Part shown: positions 8,819-17,821 of the stretch, piece after piece
How the letters are laid out: each line of letters begins with the position of its first letter
Numbering within the stretch: position 1 is the stretch's first letter
Source of the DNA: Rhizobium rhizogenes
Lineage (GTDB): Bacteria > Pseudomonadota > Alphaproteobacteria > Rhizobiales > Rhizobiaceae
DNA length: 64,000 nt
Assembly: GCF_002005205.3 (NCBI RefSeq)
Contig: NZ_CP019702.2
Span: 620,001 to 684,000, forward strand
Reading direction: 5' to 3'
Translations under genes and position numbers: made by a program
The notes under the pieces: generated by a model
Seen by the model: only the letters and a program-made list of their open reading frames with translations
What the model was told of the DNA's origin: nothing
The model's database searches: none

Positions 8819-9625
8819 ATGCACAAGACGATCTTCATCCTGCTGGATGGCCTCAGATATGCGACGGCAAGGGATTGCCTCGGATATATGGAAGGACTGG
8901 TAACGGCCGGAAAGGCCGGTATCCGCGCCGTGCGAAGCGAATTGCCGTCGATTTCGCGACCGCTTTACGAAACGCTGATGACCGGACTGCCACCGGTGGT
9001 TCATGGTGTCACCAGCAACGGCGTGGTTCGCCGTTCCCGCTTTCCCAATGTCTTCTCGCTGGCAAGTGCGGCCGGCCGCACCACCGCCGCCGCCGCCTAT
9101 CACTGGTATTTCGAACTTTATAATCAGGCGCCTTTCTCCCCGGAATTCCGCCATATCGAGAATTTCGATGGCGGCATTCATCACGGCTCGTTTTATTGGG
9201 CCGATCATTATCCGGACGACCATGTCTTTGCCGATGCGGATGTTCTGCTGCGCCGGCATGGCCCGGATTTCCTGCTGATCCACCCGATGAATATCGACAA
9301 TGAAGGCCACAAACACGGCGGCAGCTCGCGGGAATATCGCAACGCCGCCCGTAATGCCGGCGATCTCCTGGCGCGTTATCTGCCAGCCTGGCGCGCTGCT
9401 GGTTACAACATCATCGTCACCAGCGATCACGGCATGAGCGATGACGGCAATCACGGCGGGCCGCATGAGACCGAGGCTCTGGTGCCATTCTATACATTCG
9501 GCGAGGCCTTTACGCCGGCTGCGGATGCGAAGCTTGCACAGACGGACATTGCCGGACTGCTCTGCACGCTTCTCGCCATTGCCGATCATGGCCTGCCCGT
9601 ACCGCAGGGGCTGTTATCCGCATGA
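8819..9625 (+). CDS. Alkaline-phosphatase-superfamily hydrolase (nucleotide pyrophosphatase/phosphodiesterase-like)
   Basis: This is a compact 268-aa metallo-hydrolase. Ligands for the two metal ions appear in family order: FILLDGLRY (Asp), a likely Thr nucleophile in RPLYETLMTGLPP, DNEGHKHGG (Asp/His), SDHGMSDDGNHGG (Asp-His, then His). It has no signal peptide, so it should act in the cytoplasm on the imported compound. Members of this superfamily include NPP phosphodiesterases and phosphonoacetate hydrolase, and the exact reaction cannot be read from the sequence. The start is the ATG at 8819; a GTG at 8777 is in frame but weak. Its stop overlaps the first permease start. Confidence 0.82.
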   Translation: MHKTIFILLDGLRYATARDCLGYMEGLVTAGKAGIRAVRSELPSISRPLYETLMTGLPPVVHGVTSNGVVRRSRFPNVFSLASAAGRTTAAAAYHWYFELYNQAPFSPEFRHIENFDGGIHHGSFYWADHYPDDHVFADADVLLRRHGPDFLLIHPMNIDNEGHKHGGSSREYRNAARNAGDLLARYLPAWRAAGYNIIVTSDHGMSDDGNHGGPHETEALVPFYTFGEAFTPAADAKLAQTDIAGLLCTLLAIADHGLPVPQGLLSA

Positions 9626-10446
9626 GCGTGCAGAACCGCAAAATGCGGCTGCTGGCAGCGCCGTTTCTGGGCGTTATCGCCATTCTCGTCCTCTGGCCGC
9701 TGGCGAGCGTCATCACTGACAGCTTTTTCGCCGGCGGTGCGCTGTCGCTTGCCAATTACCGCACCATTCTCACGGATGCCTTTTATCTTCAGTCATTCGC
9801 GACCACGACGATCATTTCGCTCATCAGCACGGGAACGGGTCTCGTTCTCGGTTTTCTGGTGGCGGTGGCGCTGCGGGCAAGATCGGGCGGCACCCGCCGC
9901 ATCGTCATGGCCTTCGCCAATATTGGCGCCAACTTCGCCGGCGTACCGCTCGCCATGGCGCTCATCTTCCTCTTCGGGCTGAACGGCATGTTCACGCTTT
10001 TGCTGAAGGAGCTGGGGCTGATCGACGATTTTAACGTCTATTCCTTTACCGGGCTCATCATCGCCTATTGTTACTTTCAGGTGGCGCTGGCCACGCTGCT
10101 GATCACGCCGGCGCTCGCCGCCGTCGGTCAGGATATCGAAGAGGCTGCGGCGCTGATCGGCGTCGGCAAGCTGCGGTTCTGGCTGAGGGTCGGCCTGCCC
10201 ACCGTCGCACGGCAGTTGGTGGCAATCGCCATTCTGCTCTTCGCCAATGCCATGGGCACTTTCGCGACGACCTTCGCTCTGACCGGCACAAGCATCAATG
10301 TCGTCACCATCCGCATCAGCGAACTGGTATCCGGCGATATTTTCTCCGATCCCAATCTCGCCAATGCCATCGCCATATGCCTTCTGGTCGTGCTTCTCGT
10401 ACCCATCACCGCAAGCCAGATATTGGCGGGAGAAAAGCGCCGATGA
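9622..10446 (+). CDS. ABC transporter permease (first of pair)
   Basis: This 274-aa inner-membrane protein has about six hydrophobic segments (for example LLAAPFLGVIAILVLWPLAS at the N-terminus) and the permease EAA loop (DIEEAAALIGVGKLRFWLRV, about residues 172-191), which docks on the ATPase. It overlaps the upstream hydrolase by 4 bases (ATGA) and the next permease by 4 bases, so the genes are translationally coupled. The family resembles the PhnU/iron/polyamine permeases. Confidence 0.88.
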   Translation: MSVQNRKMRLLAAPFLGVIAILVLWPLASVITDSFFAGGALSLANYRTILTDAFYLQSFATTTIISLISTGTGLVLGFLVAVALRARSGGTRRIVMAFANIGANFAGVPLAMALIFLFGLNGMFTLLLKELGLIDDFNVYSFTGLIIAYCYFQVALATLLITPALAAVGQDIEEAAALIGVGKLRFWLRVGLPTVARQLVAIAILLFANAMGTFATTFALTGTSINVVTIRISELVSGDIFSDPNLANAIAICLLVVLLVPITASQILAGEKRR

Positions 10447-11237
10447 CACAGCAGGGTTTCAAAGGCGCAAGCCTGTTTCTGTGGCTGATGGCGCTCATCA
10501 TGATATCGCCGCTGCTGGCGACGATGATGAATGCGGTGGCGACCGACTGGTCCGGAACCCTGCTGCCGGCCGGGCTGACGGCGGATAATTTCGTCACCAT
10601 CCTCTCGGACCCGCGTTTCCATGCGGCATTGCTGCGCTCCACGCTGGTTGCCGCAGCCGCCCTGACGATCGCGACCGTCATCATCGTACCTGCCGTCGTC
10701 TCCGCCCATATCTACTGGCCTTCACTTGACCGCTGGTTCGCCCGGCTGGTGATCTTGCCCTATGCCGCACCCGGCATCATTCTGGTGGTCGGTTATCTCA
10801 GGATATTTTCCGCACCGCCGCTGCAGATCGGCGGCTCACCGATGGTACTGGTGCTGACCTATGTGCCGCTCTGCTTTTCGATGTTTTACATCGCCGTGAA
10901 GAACGGCCTGCGCAACCTCGACATCAACGAGCTTCTGGATGCCGGCCGGCTGATCGGCGCGAGCGACCTCGCCATTCTGCGGCGCGTCGTCCTGCCCAGC
11001 ATCCTGCCGTCCATCGCGGTCGCCATCGTGCTGAATTTCGCGACGCTGTTCAGCGAATTCGTCTACGCCAAGATGCTGGTCGGCGGCAATTTCGAAACGC
11101 TGCAAATGTACATGTTCGCCCAGCGCAGCCTCAGCGGCCGCATCACCAGCGTCATCGTCATTCTCTATTTCCTGCTCATCCTTGCCTTTACCCTGATCGC
11201 CTTTCGGATGGTCCGGGAAACGGAGCGTGCATCATGA
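10443..11237 (+). CDS. ABC transporter permease (second of pair)
   Basis: This 264-aa membrane permease partners the preceding one. Its EAA-loop region reads NELLDAGRLIGASDLAILRRV. It starts at ATG 10443 (MTQQGF), overlapping the stop of the first permease, and itself overlaps the ATPase start at 11234. An upstream in-frame extension to about 10068 lies inside the previous gene and is not real. The strict overlaps indicate one transcript from 7666 to 12235. Confidence 0.87.
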   Translation: MTQQGFKGASLFLWLMALIMISPLLATMMNAVATDWSGTLLPAGLTADNFVTILSDPRFHAALLRSTLVAAAALTIATVIIVPAVVSAHIYWPSLDRWFARLVILPYAAPGIILVVGYLRIFSAPPLQIGGSPMVLVLTYVPLCFSMFYIAVKNGLRNLDINELLDAGRLIGASDLAILRRVVLPSILPSIAVAIVLNFATLFSEFVYAKMLVGGNFETLQMYMFAQRSLSGRITSVIVILYFLLILAFTLIAFRMVRETERAS

Positions 11238-12235
11238 CCCTTCTCGCGATCCATAATATCAGCGCCATTTATGGCAACGCCACCGTTCTCGACGCCATCG
11301 AGCTTGGCATCGACACGGGTGAGATGCATGTGCTGCTGGGGCCGTCCGGCTGCGGCAAGACGACATTGCTGCGCTCCATCGCCGGCCTCGTTTCGCCCTC
11401 GTCCGGATCGATCACGCTGGACGGCCGGCGCATCGATACCCTGCCGCCTAAGGATCGCGGCATCGGCATGGTGTTCCAGCATTATGCGCTTTTTCCCAAT
11501 ATGACGGTGCGGCAGAACCTCGCTTTCGGTCTTGAACAGCGCCGGCTGGCAAAAAAAACCATCGACGACAAGGTCTCCGCTGCGCTCGAAACCGTTTCCC
11601 TCAGCGACCGCGCCGACCGGCGGCCGCACCAACTCTCCGGCGGCCAGAAACAGCGCGTGGCGCTCGCGCGTGCGCTGGTGCTCGAACCCAAGCTGCTTCT
11701 GCTGGACGAACCGCTTTCCGCACTCGATGCCCAGATCCGCAAGCGCCTGCGTGACGAGTTGAAACGCATTCAGCGCGAAAGCGGCCTCACCAGCATCCTC
11801 GTCACCCATGATCAGGACGAGGCCCTGTCGCTGGGCGACCGCATATCGGTGATGAATGCCGGCCGCATCGCCCAGACAGCGTCGCCGCAGGAGCTTTATT
11901 ATCGGCCGGCCGACCTGTTCGTCGCCGGTTTCATCGGTGACGCCAACATCATCACCGCCGAAGACATGTCACGCATCACCGGCAACCGCTTCGAGCGGAC
12001 CTGCATCATCCCGCCACACGCCTTCACGATCGGCAACGCGCCGGACGGAACTGGCGTGGCCTTTACTGCCGAGGTGAAAGACATCAGCATCGTCGGCCCC
12101 ACGGTCCGTTACCAGCTGGATGCGGCCGGCGTGGCGCTCAAGGTCGAACATGCAAGCGCGCAGGATGCGCTTTACCCGCCGCCCGGCCAGCTGATCACCC
12201 TCACCGTCGCCGAACGTCAGCTGCACTACATCTGA
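11234..12235 (+). CDS. ABC transporter ATP-binding protein
   Basis: This 333-aa ATPase energises the importer. Walker A GPSGCGKTT is at about residues 36-44, the signature LSGGQKQRVALARAL at about 135-149 and Walker B LLLLDEPLSALD follows, then the H-loop VTHDQDEAL. A C-terminal TOBE-like extension (about 240-333) is present. The family is that of the PotA/FbpC/PhnT importer ATPases. It is the last gene of the operon and is followed by a strong hairpin. Confidence 0.9.
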   Translation: MTLLAIHNISAIYGNATVLDAIELGIDTGEMHVLLGPSGCGKTTLLRSIAGLVSPSSGSITLDGRRIDTLPPKDRGIGMVFQHYALFPNMTVRQNLAFGLEQRRLAKKTIDDKVSAALETVSLSDRADRRPHQLSGGQKQRVALARALVLEPKLLLLDEPLSALDAQIRKRLRDELKRIQRESGLTSILVTHDQDEALSLGDRISVMNAGRIAQTASPQELYYRPADLFVAGFIGDANIITAEDMSRITGNRFERTCIIPPHAFTIGNAPDGTGVAFTAEVKDISIVGPTVRYQLDAAGVALKVEHASAQDALYPPPGQLITLTVAERQLHYI

Positions 12236-12247
12236 CCAAAGCGGCAT

Positions 12248-12275
12248 TGCATGGCGGCGCCCCCGCCGCCATGCA
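12248..12275. terminator. Bidirectional hairpin between convergent genes
   Basis: TGCATGGCGGC and GCCGCCATGCA pair perfectly over 11 bases around a 6-base loop. The element lies between the ATPase stop (12235) and the stop of the leftward binding-protein gene (12293). There is no long T-run, so it may need help to terminate, but the position is typical of a shared terminator. Confidence 0.65.
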
Positions 12276-12292
12276 TCTATTCTGCTAGAGCA

Positions 12293-13231
12293 TCAGTTGC
12301 GGCTGTCATAGGTGGCCAGGTTTGCGGGGGTTACCAGTTCGAACGGAATCCAGACATTCTGTTCGACCGGCTCCCTGGCAATCATCTTGAGCGCGGTTTC
12401 CAATGCACCCTTGCCCTGCCCTGCCGCATCCTGAAACACGGTGACGGCGAGCTCATCCGCCTTCATGGCCTTCATCGCATCCTGCGTTGCATCTATGCCG
12501 CCAACCACGATCTTGCCTTCGCCGACGCCAAGCGGCTTTTTCACACCCTTCAGCGCCTGTATCGCGCCAAGCGCCATCTCGTCATTATTGGCGATGATCG
12601 CGTTGACATCGAGGCCGGCGCTCAGCCAGTTGGTAACGAGGTCGGCGCCCGAAATACGGGTCCATTTGCCGGCCTGCTTGTCGGCAACCGCGATACCGGC
12701 GCATTCCGGTTTCTTCAGCACATCCTCGGCCGCCTTGGTGCGGACACGGGCAGCCTCATAGGCAAGATCGCCCATGATGATATTGACCTTGCCCTTGCCG
12801 CCGAGCAAACGGCACACTTCAGTCATCTGCAGGGTGCCCGCCTGATATTCATCGCTGCCGACGAAGCTGACACCGCTCTCCGGCAGTTTTTCGACCGGCT
12901 GACGGTTCACATAGATCAGCGGAATGCCGGCGGCAGCGGCGGCGGCCGTAATCGGCTGGGTCGCCGAGGCATCCACCGGGTTGACGATGATCGCATCCAG
13001 TCCCTGGGCGACGAAATTATTGACCTGGTCGAGCTGCCTGCCGATATCGGTCTGGGCATCCTCGAATTGCAGCTGAACATCCGGCTTGCCCTCGGCCGAG
13101 CTCTGCATCGCAAGCCGCAGGATCGTCAGGAAGTTGTCATCGAAACTCGACATTGCAACGCCGATATTGGCGGCATTCGCCGTCGTAAAAAGCGCGGACG
13201 ACAAAAGCAGTGCGGACAGTAGGGATTTCAT
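12293..13231 (-). CDS. Periplasmic sugar (inositol/ribose-type) binding protein, orphan
   Basis: This 312-aa protein has a signal peptide (LLSALLLSSALFTTANA) and a type-1 periplasmic binding fold like RbsB or the inositol/rhizopine binder MocB: GVAMSSFDDNFLTILRLAM, DAIIVNPVDASATQPITA, AIIANNDEMALGAIQALKG, GGIDATQDAM. No permease or ATPase gene lies next to it, so it must share a transporter encoded elsewhere or act as a sensor. It is divergent from a Gfo/Idh dehydrogenase, and each of the two genes has the same LacI-type operator in its promoter. Confidence 0.85.
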   Translation of the reverse strand: MKSLLSALLLSSALFTTANAANIGVAMSSFDDNFLTILRLAMQSSAEGKPDVQLQFEDAQTDIGRQLDQVNNFVAQGLDAIIVNPVDASATQPITAAAAAAGIPLIYVNRQPVEKLPESGVSFVGSDEYQAGTLQMTEVCRLLGGKGKVNIIMGDLAYEAARVRTKAAEDVLKKPECAGIAVADKQAGKWTRISGADLVTNWLSAGLDVNAIIANNDEMALGAIQALKGVKKPLGVGEGKIVVGGIDATQDAMKAMKADELAVTVFQDAAGQGKGALETALKMIAREPVEQNVWIPFELVTPANLATYDSRN

Positions 13232-13305
13232 CGTTTCCTCCTCAATACGCCGGCGTGCGGCGCCACGTTGACCAAGGGCTCCTCAACCCTTGTTGCCATC
13301 AATAA

Positions 13306-13328
13306 TGGGAGCGCTCTCAATCTGTCAA
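13306..13328 (-). promoter_or_regulatory. Promoter with embedded LacI-type operator (binding-protein side)
   Basis: On the minus strand, TTGACA (13328-13323) is followed after 17-18 bases by a -10 hexamer (TTATTG or TATTGA), extending slightly left of the given start. The spacer holds the operator TGGGAGCGCTCTCA (13306-13319), with the core GAGCGCTC. An identical operator lies at 13517-13530 in front of the divergent gene. Confidence 0.65.
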
Positions 13329-13507
13329 CCTCGATAGTGGCGGCGAAGGGTCCGCACCGCAGGGCTTGATTGAATCCCATCACAATTATTTCCCACGCGC
13401 CAGAATTTCTGGCCAAGCCGTTAGCCTTGGCGCAGAAAGACAAAACCCTGCAAAATACGGGAAATCCAACGACGACCAGCCCATCCCCGATGGAGACCAT
13501 AGCGATA

Positions 13508-13536
13508 TTGACAATATGGGAGCGCTCTCATATCAA
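13508..13536 (+). promoter_or_regulatory. Promoter with embedded LacI-type operator (dehydrogenase side)
   Basis: TTGACA (13508-13513), a 17-base spacer and TATCAA (13531-13536) make a good sigma-70 promoter. The spacer contains the palindromic operator TGGGAGCGCTCTCA (13517-13530), identical to the one at 13306-13319. A bound repressor would block RNA polymerase directly. The LacI protein at 15786-16781 is the likely ligand-responsive repressor. Confidence 0.7.
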
Positions 13537-13572
13537 AATGACAGATCACATATCCGTCTCTGGGAGGAACAT

Positions 13573-14748
13573 ATGACAGGATCGGCAATTGCGGTCATTG
13601 GCGCCGGCATGATCGGCGCTGCGCATGCTTTCGGCTACAGGGTCAATATCGACCGGTTCTCTGGCCGGCTCCCCGGCCTGCGCCTGAAGACCATCTGCGA
13701 CGCCAATGGCGAGCTTGCCGCTGCGATGGCGGCAAACTGGGGTTTCGAAACCATCGCTTCGGACTGGAAGGACGTACTTGAAGATCCGGAGATCGGCATC
13801 GTCAGCATCTGCCTGCCGAATTTCCTGCATGTGGAGGTCACGCTGGCCGCACTCGCGGCCGGCAAACACGTCATCTGCGAAAAGCCGCTGGCGCTTGATG
13901 CGGAAACGGCAGCCCGTATCTATGAGGCGTCGAAAACGACTTCCACCGTTTCCGCAACCGTCTTCAACTACCGCCGCATCCCCGCCATCGCGGCAATCCG
14001 GCAATTGATCCAGAACGGCGAGATCGGCGAACCGGTCAACGCGCTCGTCCAGTATGAAAGCGAATATGCCGCCGACGCGCAGCTGCCCCATAGCTGGCGT
14101 TATGAGCGGGACCGGGCCGGACCGGGCGCGCTACTCGATATCGGCACCCATGCCGTCGACATAGCCCGTTTCCTGTGCGGTGAAGTCAAGGAGATCGCCG
14201 GCGCAATAGCGACCATTTCCATCAAGCAGCGCTTCCTGCCGGCCGGCGCCAGCATCGGTCATAATCACGTGGCGCTGAGCACGGAAAGCCGGCCGGTCGA
14301 CAATGACGATGTCATGTCCGCCCTGCTGCGTTTCGAAAATGGTTGCCAGGGCACCTTTCTTGCCAGCCGCGTTGCAGTGGGCATGGGCAACAGCCTGACA
14401 GTTGCGATCACCGGCACGAAAGGCACGGTTCGCTACAGTTCCCGCACGCCGGCGCATTACGAGATCGCCCGTTTCGACGGTTCGGGCCAGTCGCCCTTCA
14501 CCATCGTCGCCAACCATCCGGCTTTGCCTTTCGCCGCGCTGCTGCCGGTGCCGCATGACGGCGTCGCCATCGGTTATGCCGAGGTCTTCGGTTTCATGAT
14601 CCATGAATTCCTCGACGCCATCGCCAGGGGCGGGCCGATGACGAACGGCTCCATCCTCGACGGCCTGCGCGCGAGCGAAATCCTCGATGCGATCCAGCAG
14701 AGCGCAGATACCAACCGGCCCGTAAAGGTCAGGCACGCCGCCGCCTGA
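13573..14748 (+). CDS. Gfo/Idh/MocA-family dehydrogenase
   Basis: This 391-aa NAD(P)-dependent dehydrogenase has an N-terminal Rossmann motif (AVIGAGMIGAAHAFGY), the family's EKPLAL catalytic-lysine motif (HVICEKPLALDAETA, about residues 98-112) and the conserved GALLDIGTHAVDIARF helix. Its relatives oxidise inositol, rhizopine or other cyclic or sugar polyols. The start is ATG 13573 because GGGAGGAAC precedes it. It is followed within 20 bases by a sugar isomerase and then by a LacI regulator, forming an operon-like set. Confidence 0.88.
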   Translation: MTGSAIAVIGAGMIGAAHAFGYRVNIDRFSGRLPGLRLKTICDANGELAAAMAANWGFETIASDWKDVLEDPEIGIVSICLPNFLHVEVTLAALAAGKHVICEKPLALDAETAARIYEASKTTSTVSATVFNYRRIPAIAAIRQLIQNGEIGEPVNALVQYESEYAADAQLPHSWRYERDRAGPGALLDIGTHAVDIARFLCGEVKEIAGAIATISIKQRFLPAGASIGHNHVALSTESRPVDNDDVMSALLRFENGCQGTFLASRVAVGMGNSLTVAITGTKGTVRYSSRTPAHYEIARFDGSGQSPFTIVANHPALPFAALLPVPHDGVAIGYAEVFGFMIHEFLDAIARGGPMTNGSILDGLRASEILDAIQQSADTNRPVKVRHAAA

Positions 14749-14765
14749 TGCCAAAGGAGCAAATG

Positions 14766-15710
14766 ATGAAAATTGGTCTCAATACCGACGGCTTCGGCGC
14801 GCTGCCGCTTCCCGCCTGCCTCGACCAGATCGCAGAACTCGGCCTCACCCATGTCGAATTCGGACTTGGTGGCTGGTCGAGCGCACCGCATGTGGATATC
14901 GCCGATCTGCTTGCCCATGCCGCCTCGCGTGATCGCCTGAAAGGTATGCTGAAGGAGCGAAACCTCGAAATATCGGCGCTGAATTGCTCGGGAAATCCGC
15001 TGCATCCGGGGAAGATCGGGGTAGACGACAGCAAACTTGCCTATGACACGCTGGAGCTGGCCGTCCTGCTCGGCGTCGAACGGATAGTCATGATGTCCGG
15101 CCTTCCCGCCGGCGGGCCGGAGGACCGGAACCCGAACTGGATCACCTCCTCCTGGCCGCTTGAGGCCATGGAGATGCTGGAATGGCAATGGAGCGAAAGG
15201 CTTCTGCCCTTCTGGAGAAAATACGCGGCAGCCGCCGGGCAAAAGGGCCTGAAGATCTGCGTCGAGCAGCACGGCCGCCAGTGCGTCTATAATAGCGAGA
15301 GTTTCTTCCGCCTGCGCGACGCGGTCGGGCCAACGGTCGGCGTCAATTTCGACCCCAGCCACCTGATCTGGATGGGCGGCGATCCGATTTCCGCCATCGA
15401 GGCGCTGGGTGAGTGCATCTACCATGTCCACGGCAAGGATTCGCGCATCGAACTGCGCGCCCGGATCGACGGCCTGCTCGACACCAAACATGTGATGCCG
15501 GTCGAAGGCCGGTCCTGGAATTTCGTCTCGCTCGGCCACGGCACCGCCGTGCATGGCTGGCTCGATATTATCAGGGCGTTGCGCAAGGCCGGTTACGACG
15601 ACGTCATCAGCATCGAGAACGAGGACTATTCCATGCCGCCGCTCGAAGCCGTCGCCACATCGGCAACCACCCTGCGCTTCTGCATCGAACAATCCGCAGG
15701 CGTCAAATGA
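14766..15710 (+). CDS. Sugar phosphate isomerase/epimerase family protein (AP-endonuclease-2 TIM barrel)
   Basis: This 314-aa TIM-barrel protein belongs to the xylose-isomerase-like superfamily that includes IolE, IolI and MocC. Metal-ligand motifs are visible: KICVEQHGRQCVY (Glu), VGVNFDPSHLIWMGGD (Asp, His), YHVHGKDSRI (His) and SIENED near the end (Glu). AGGAG 6 bases upstream supports ATG 14766 over 14763. The preceding dehydrogenase and this enzyme would work in sequence on a polyol or keto-sugar. Confidence 0.85.
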   Translation: MKIGLNTDGFGALPLPACLDQIAELGLTHVEFGLGGWSSAPHVDIADLLAHAASRDRLKGMLKERNLEISALNCSGNPLHPGKIGVDDSKLAYDTLELAVLLGVERIVMMSGLPAGGPEDRNPNWITSSWPLEAMEMLEWQWSERLLPFWRKYAAAAGQKGLKICVEQHGRQCVYNSESFFRLRDAVGPTVGVNFDPSHLIWMGGDPISAIEALGECIYHVHGKDSRIELRARIDGLLDTKHVMPVEGRSWNFVSLGHGTAVHGWLDIIRALRKAGYDDVISIENEDYSMPPLEAVATSATTLRFCIEQSAGVK

Positions 15711-15785
15711 CGCCTGCCGGGGCCGCGCCGCGAAATTAAAGCGCCGGCGCTTGCCAGTTTCCACCAGCCTTCTTTATAGGAAAGC

Positions 15786-16781
15786 ATGAGCAACTTTCCC
15801 GCCCGCCCCGGAGTAACGCTTGAAGATGTCGCCAAGGCGGCGGGTGTTTCGCGCTCGCAGGCGTCGCGCGCACTGCGAAACGACCCCGGAGTTCGTAGCG
15901 ACACGAAGGCCCATATCCTCACTACTGCCGCCAGCCTCAATTATACGCCGAACCTTGCCGCCCAGACACTGGCCAGCCGCCAGAGCCGTTCGATAGGCCT
16001 TGTTGTCGGCGATGTGCTCAACCCTTACGAAGCAATGCTGGCGCGCGAATGCGATAAAGCTCTGCGGGATGCAGGTTATTTCGCCATGCTGGCGGTCTCC
16101 GGCACGGCCGCAACGCTGCGCGCCTTCATCGACCAGCGCATTGCCGGCCTCGTCCTCATCGGCGCGCCGGGAGAGCGGGAAGAGATCGCCGCCGTTTCCA
16201 AGCTGCTGCCGACCGTTTATATCGGCCGCAACCTGGCGGCGGAGATGGTGGAAAGCGTAAGCTCGGATGATGCGCTCGGCGCCCGGCTGGCAACGGAGTT
16301 CCTGCTGGGGCTCGGCCATCGCGCCATCGCCCATATTACCGGCGGCACCGGCGCCGGCGCCAACAGCCGCGCAAACGCCTATCGCGACACGATGCAGCGG
16401 CATGGCCTGAAACCCATCATCGCCGAAGGCCGGTACGACGTCGACGCCGGCAGCGCGGCAACCGATGCGCTGATGGCCCGCAAGGACCGCCCGACCGCAA
16501 TCTTCGCGGCCAACGACCTCATTGCGCTCGGCGTCATCAGCCGGCTTGCCGGGCATGGCTTCCGGGTGCCGGATGAAGTGGCCGTCGTCGGCTTCGACGA
16601 CATACCCATGGCGGCTTCCGAACCGATTTCGCTCACCACCATCCGCCAGAAGGTGCCGGACATGGTTGCCGCCGCCGTTGAAACGCTGACGACGCGACTT
16701 GCCGGACCGTCGGCACCGATCCGCAACCTCGTGATCGCGCCGGAACTGATTGTCAGGCGCTCCTCCGGCTTGCAAATCTGA
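15786..16781 (+). CDS. LacI-family transcriptional regulator
   Basis: This 331-aa repressor has an N-terminal helix-turn-helix (TLEDVAKAAGVSRSQASRALRN) and hinge, then a RbsB-like effector domain (SIGLVVGDVLNPYEAMLARE, AIFAANDLIALGVISRL, VAVVGFDDIPMAASEPISLT). It follows the isomerase gene by 75 bases on the same strand. The paired TGGGAGCGCTCTCA operators at 13306 and 13517 are likely its targets. It ends convergently with the iolG-like gene. Confidence 0.87.
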   Translation: MSNFPARPGVTLEDVAKAAGVSRSQASRALRNDPGVRSDTKAHILTTAASLNYTPNLAAQTLASRQSRSIGLVVGDVLNPYEAMLARECDKALRDAGYFAMLAVSGTAATLRAFIDQRIAGLVLIGAPGEREEIAAVSKLLPTVYIGRNLAAEMVESVSSDDALGARLATEFLLGLGHRAIAHITGGTGAGANSRANAYRDTMQRHGLKPIIAEGRYDVDAGSAATDALMARKDRPTAIFAANDLIALGVISRLAGHGFRVPDEVAVVGFDDIPMAASEPISLTTIRQKVPDMVAAAVETLTTRLAGPSAPIRNLVIAPELIVRRSSGLQI

Positions 16782-16830
16782 AGCACGGCGCGCCAGATTG
16801 TGACGCGCCACGCAATTGCTGCGGTTTGTC

Positions 16831-17820
16831 TTAAACCGCGACGCGCTTTCCGGTTTCCACCGATTGCACGCAGGCATTGGCAAGTTTGAGGGCCACGACG
16901 CCATCTTCACCGGTGGTGGCCGGTTGCCTGCCTTCCTTGAGGGCAGCAATGAACTCAGCGATCTCACCGGCATAAGACGCGGTGTAACGCGTCATGAAGA
17001 AGTTCTGCAGGGGCGCGCTGCGATAACCGTCCGCATTGCCGATGACGACCGTGTTCTCATGGTGGTTTTCCGCACGGGCGACGCCGAGCGAACCATGCAC
17101 TTCCACCCGCTGGTCATAACCATAGGTGGCGCGGCGTGAATTGGTGATGACCGCCTGCCGCCCCGACGCCGTTTCGAGAATGACGGTGGCACTGTCGAAA
17201 TCGCCGATGTCCTTCAGCTCCGGTTTGACGAGAACCGAAGCATGGGCAGACACCACAACCGGCTCTTCCCCGAGCAGGAAACGCGCCATATCGAGATCAT
17301 GGATCATCATGTCGCGGAAAATGCCGCCCGAACGCGCGGCATAGGACAAGTCCGGCGCCCCCGGATCGCGCGAAGTGATCGTCACCATTTCGACATCGCC
17401 AATGCGCCCGGCATCGATCGCGGCGCGCACGCCGGCAAAATTCGGGTCGTAACGGCGGTTGAAACCGAGCATCAGCGTCACGCCCGCCGCCCTGGCAATC
17501 GAGACCACCTCTTCGGCGCGGGCAAGATCGAGATCGACAGGCTTTTCGCAGAAGACATGCTTGCCGGCTCTCGCGAATTTTTCGATGAGGTCGGCATGGG
17601 TGTCGGTCGGTGTGCAGATCAGCACCGCGTCGATGGATTGATCCGCCGCAATGGCATCCACCTCCGCCGCCCTCGCTCCCGAGGCCTGCGCCAGAGCTTC
17701 CGCTGCGGCCGGCAGGGCGTCCGTAACGGCCACAAGTTCGGCATCATCACTGCCGGCAATCGCCCGGGCATGTACCTTTGCGATACGTCCTGCGCCGATG
17801 AGGGCAAGTTTGATCGTCAT
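16831..17820 (-). CDS. iolG: Myo-inositol 2-dehydrogenase-like Gfo/Idh oxidoreductase
   Basis: This 329-aa protein is very IolG-like. The Rossmann motif is LALIGAGRIAKVHARAI, the catalytic EKP motif is HVFCEKPVDLDLARA (about residues 90-104), and the active-site Asp-His pair is in FRDMMIHDLDMARFLLGEEP. The phrase GFNRRYDPNFAGVRAAID is typical of bacterial inositol dehydrogenases that convert myo-inositol to scyllo-inosose. Its start lies 1 base after the stop of the upstream dehydrogenase, so the two are coupled. The symbol is by resemblance; other cyclic polyols are possible substrates. Confidence 0.8.
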   Translation of the reverse strand: MTIKLALIGAGRIAKVHARAIAGSDDAELVAVTDALPAAAEALAQASGARAAEVDAIAADQSIDAVLICTPTDTHADLIEKFARAGKHVFCEKPVDLDLARAEEVVSIARAAGVTLMLGFNRRYDPNFAGVRAAIDAGRIGDVEMVTITSRDPGAPDLSYAARSGGIFRDMMIHDLDMARFLLGEEPVVVSAHASVLVKPELKDIGDFDSATVILETASGRQAVITNSRRATYGYDQRVEVHGSLGVARAENHHENTVVIGNADGYRSAPLQNFFMTRYTASYAGEIAEFIAALKEGRQPATTGEDGVVALKLANACVQSVETGKRVAV

Positions 17821-17821
17821 T

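Noticed and set aside
16821..16839. GCGGTTT/AAACCGC hairpin at the LacI-iolG convergence
   Set aside because: It is short (7 bases), overlaps the iolG stop codon and has no T-run on either strand; too weak to list as a terminator.
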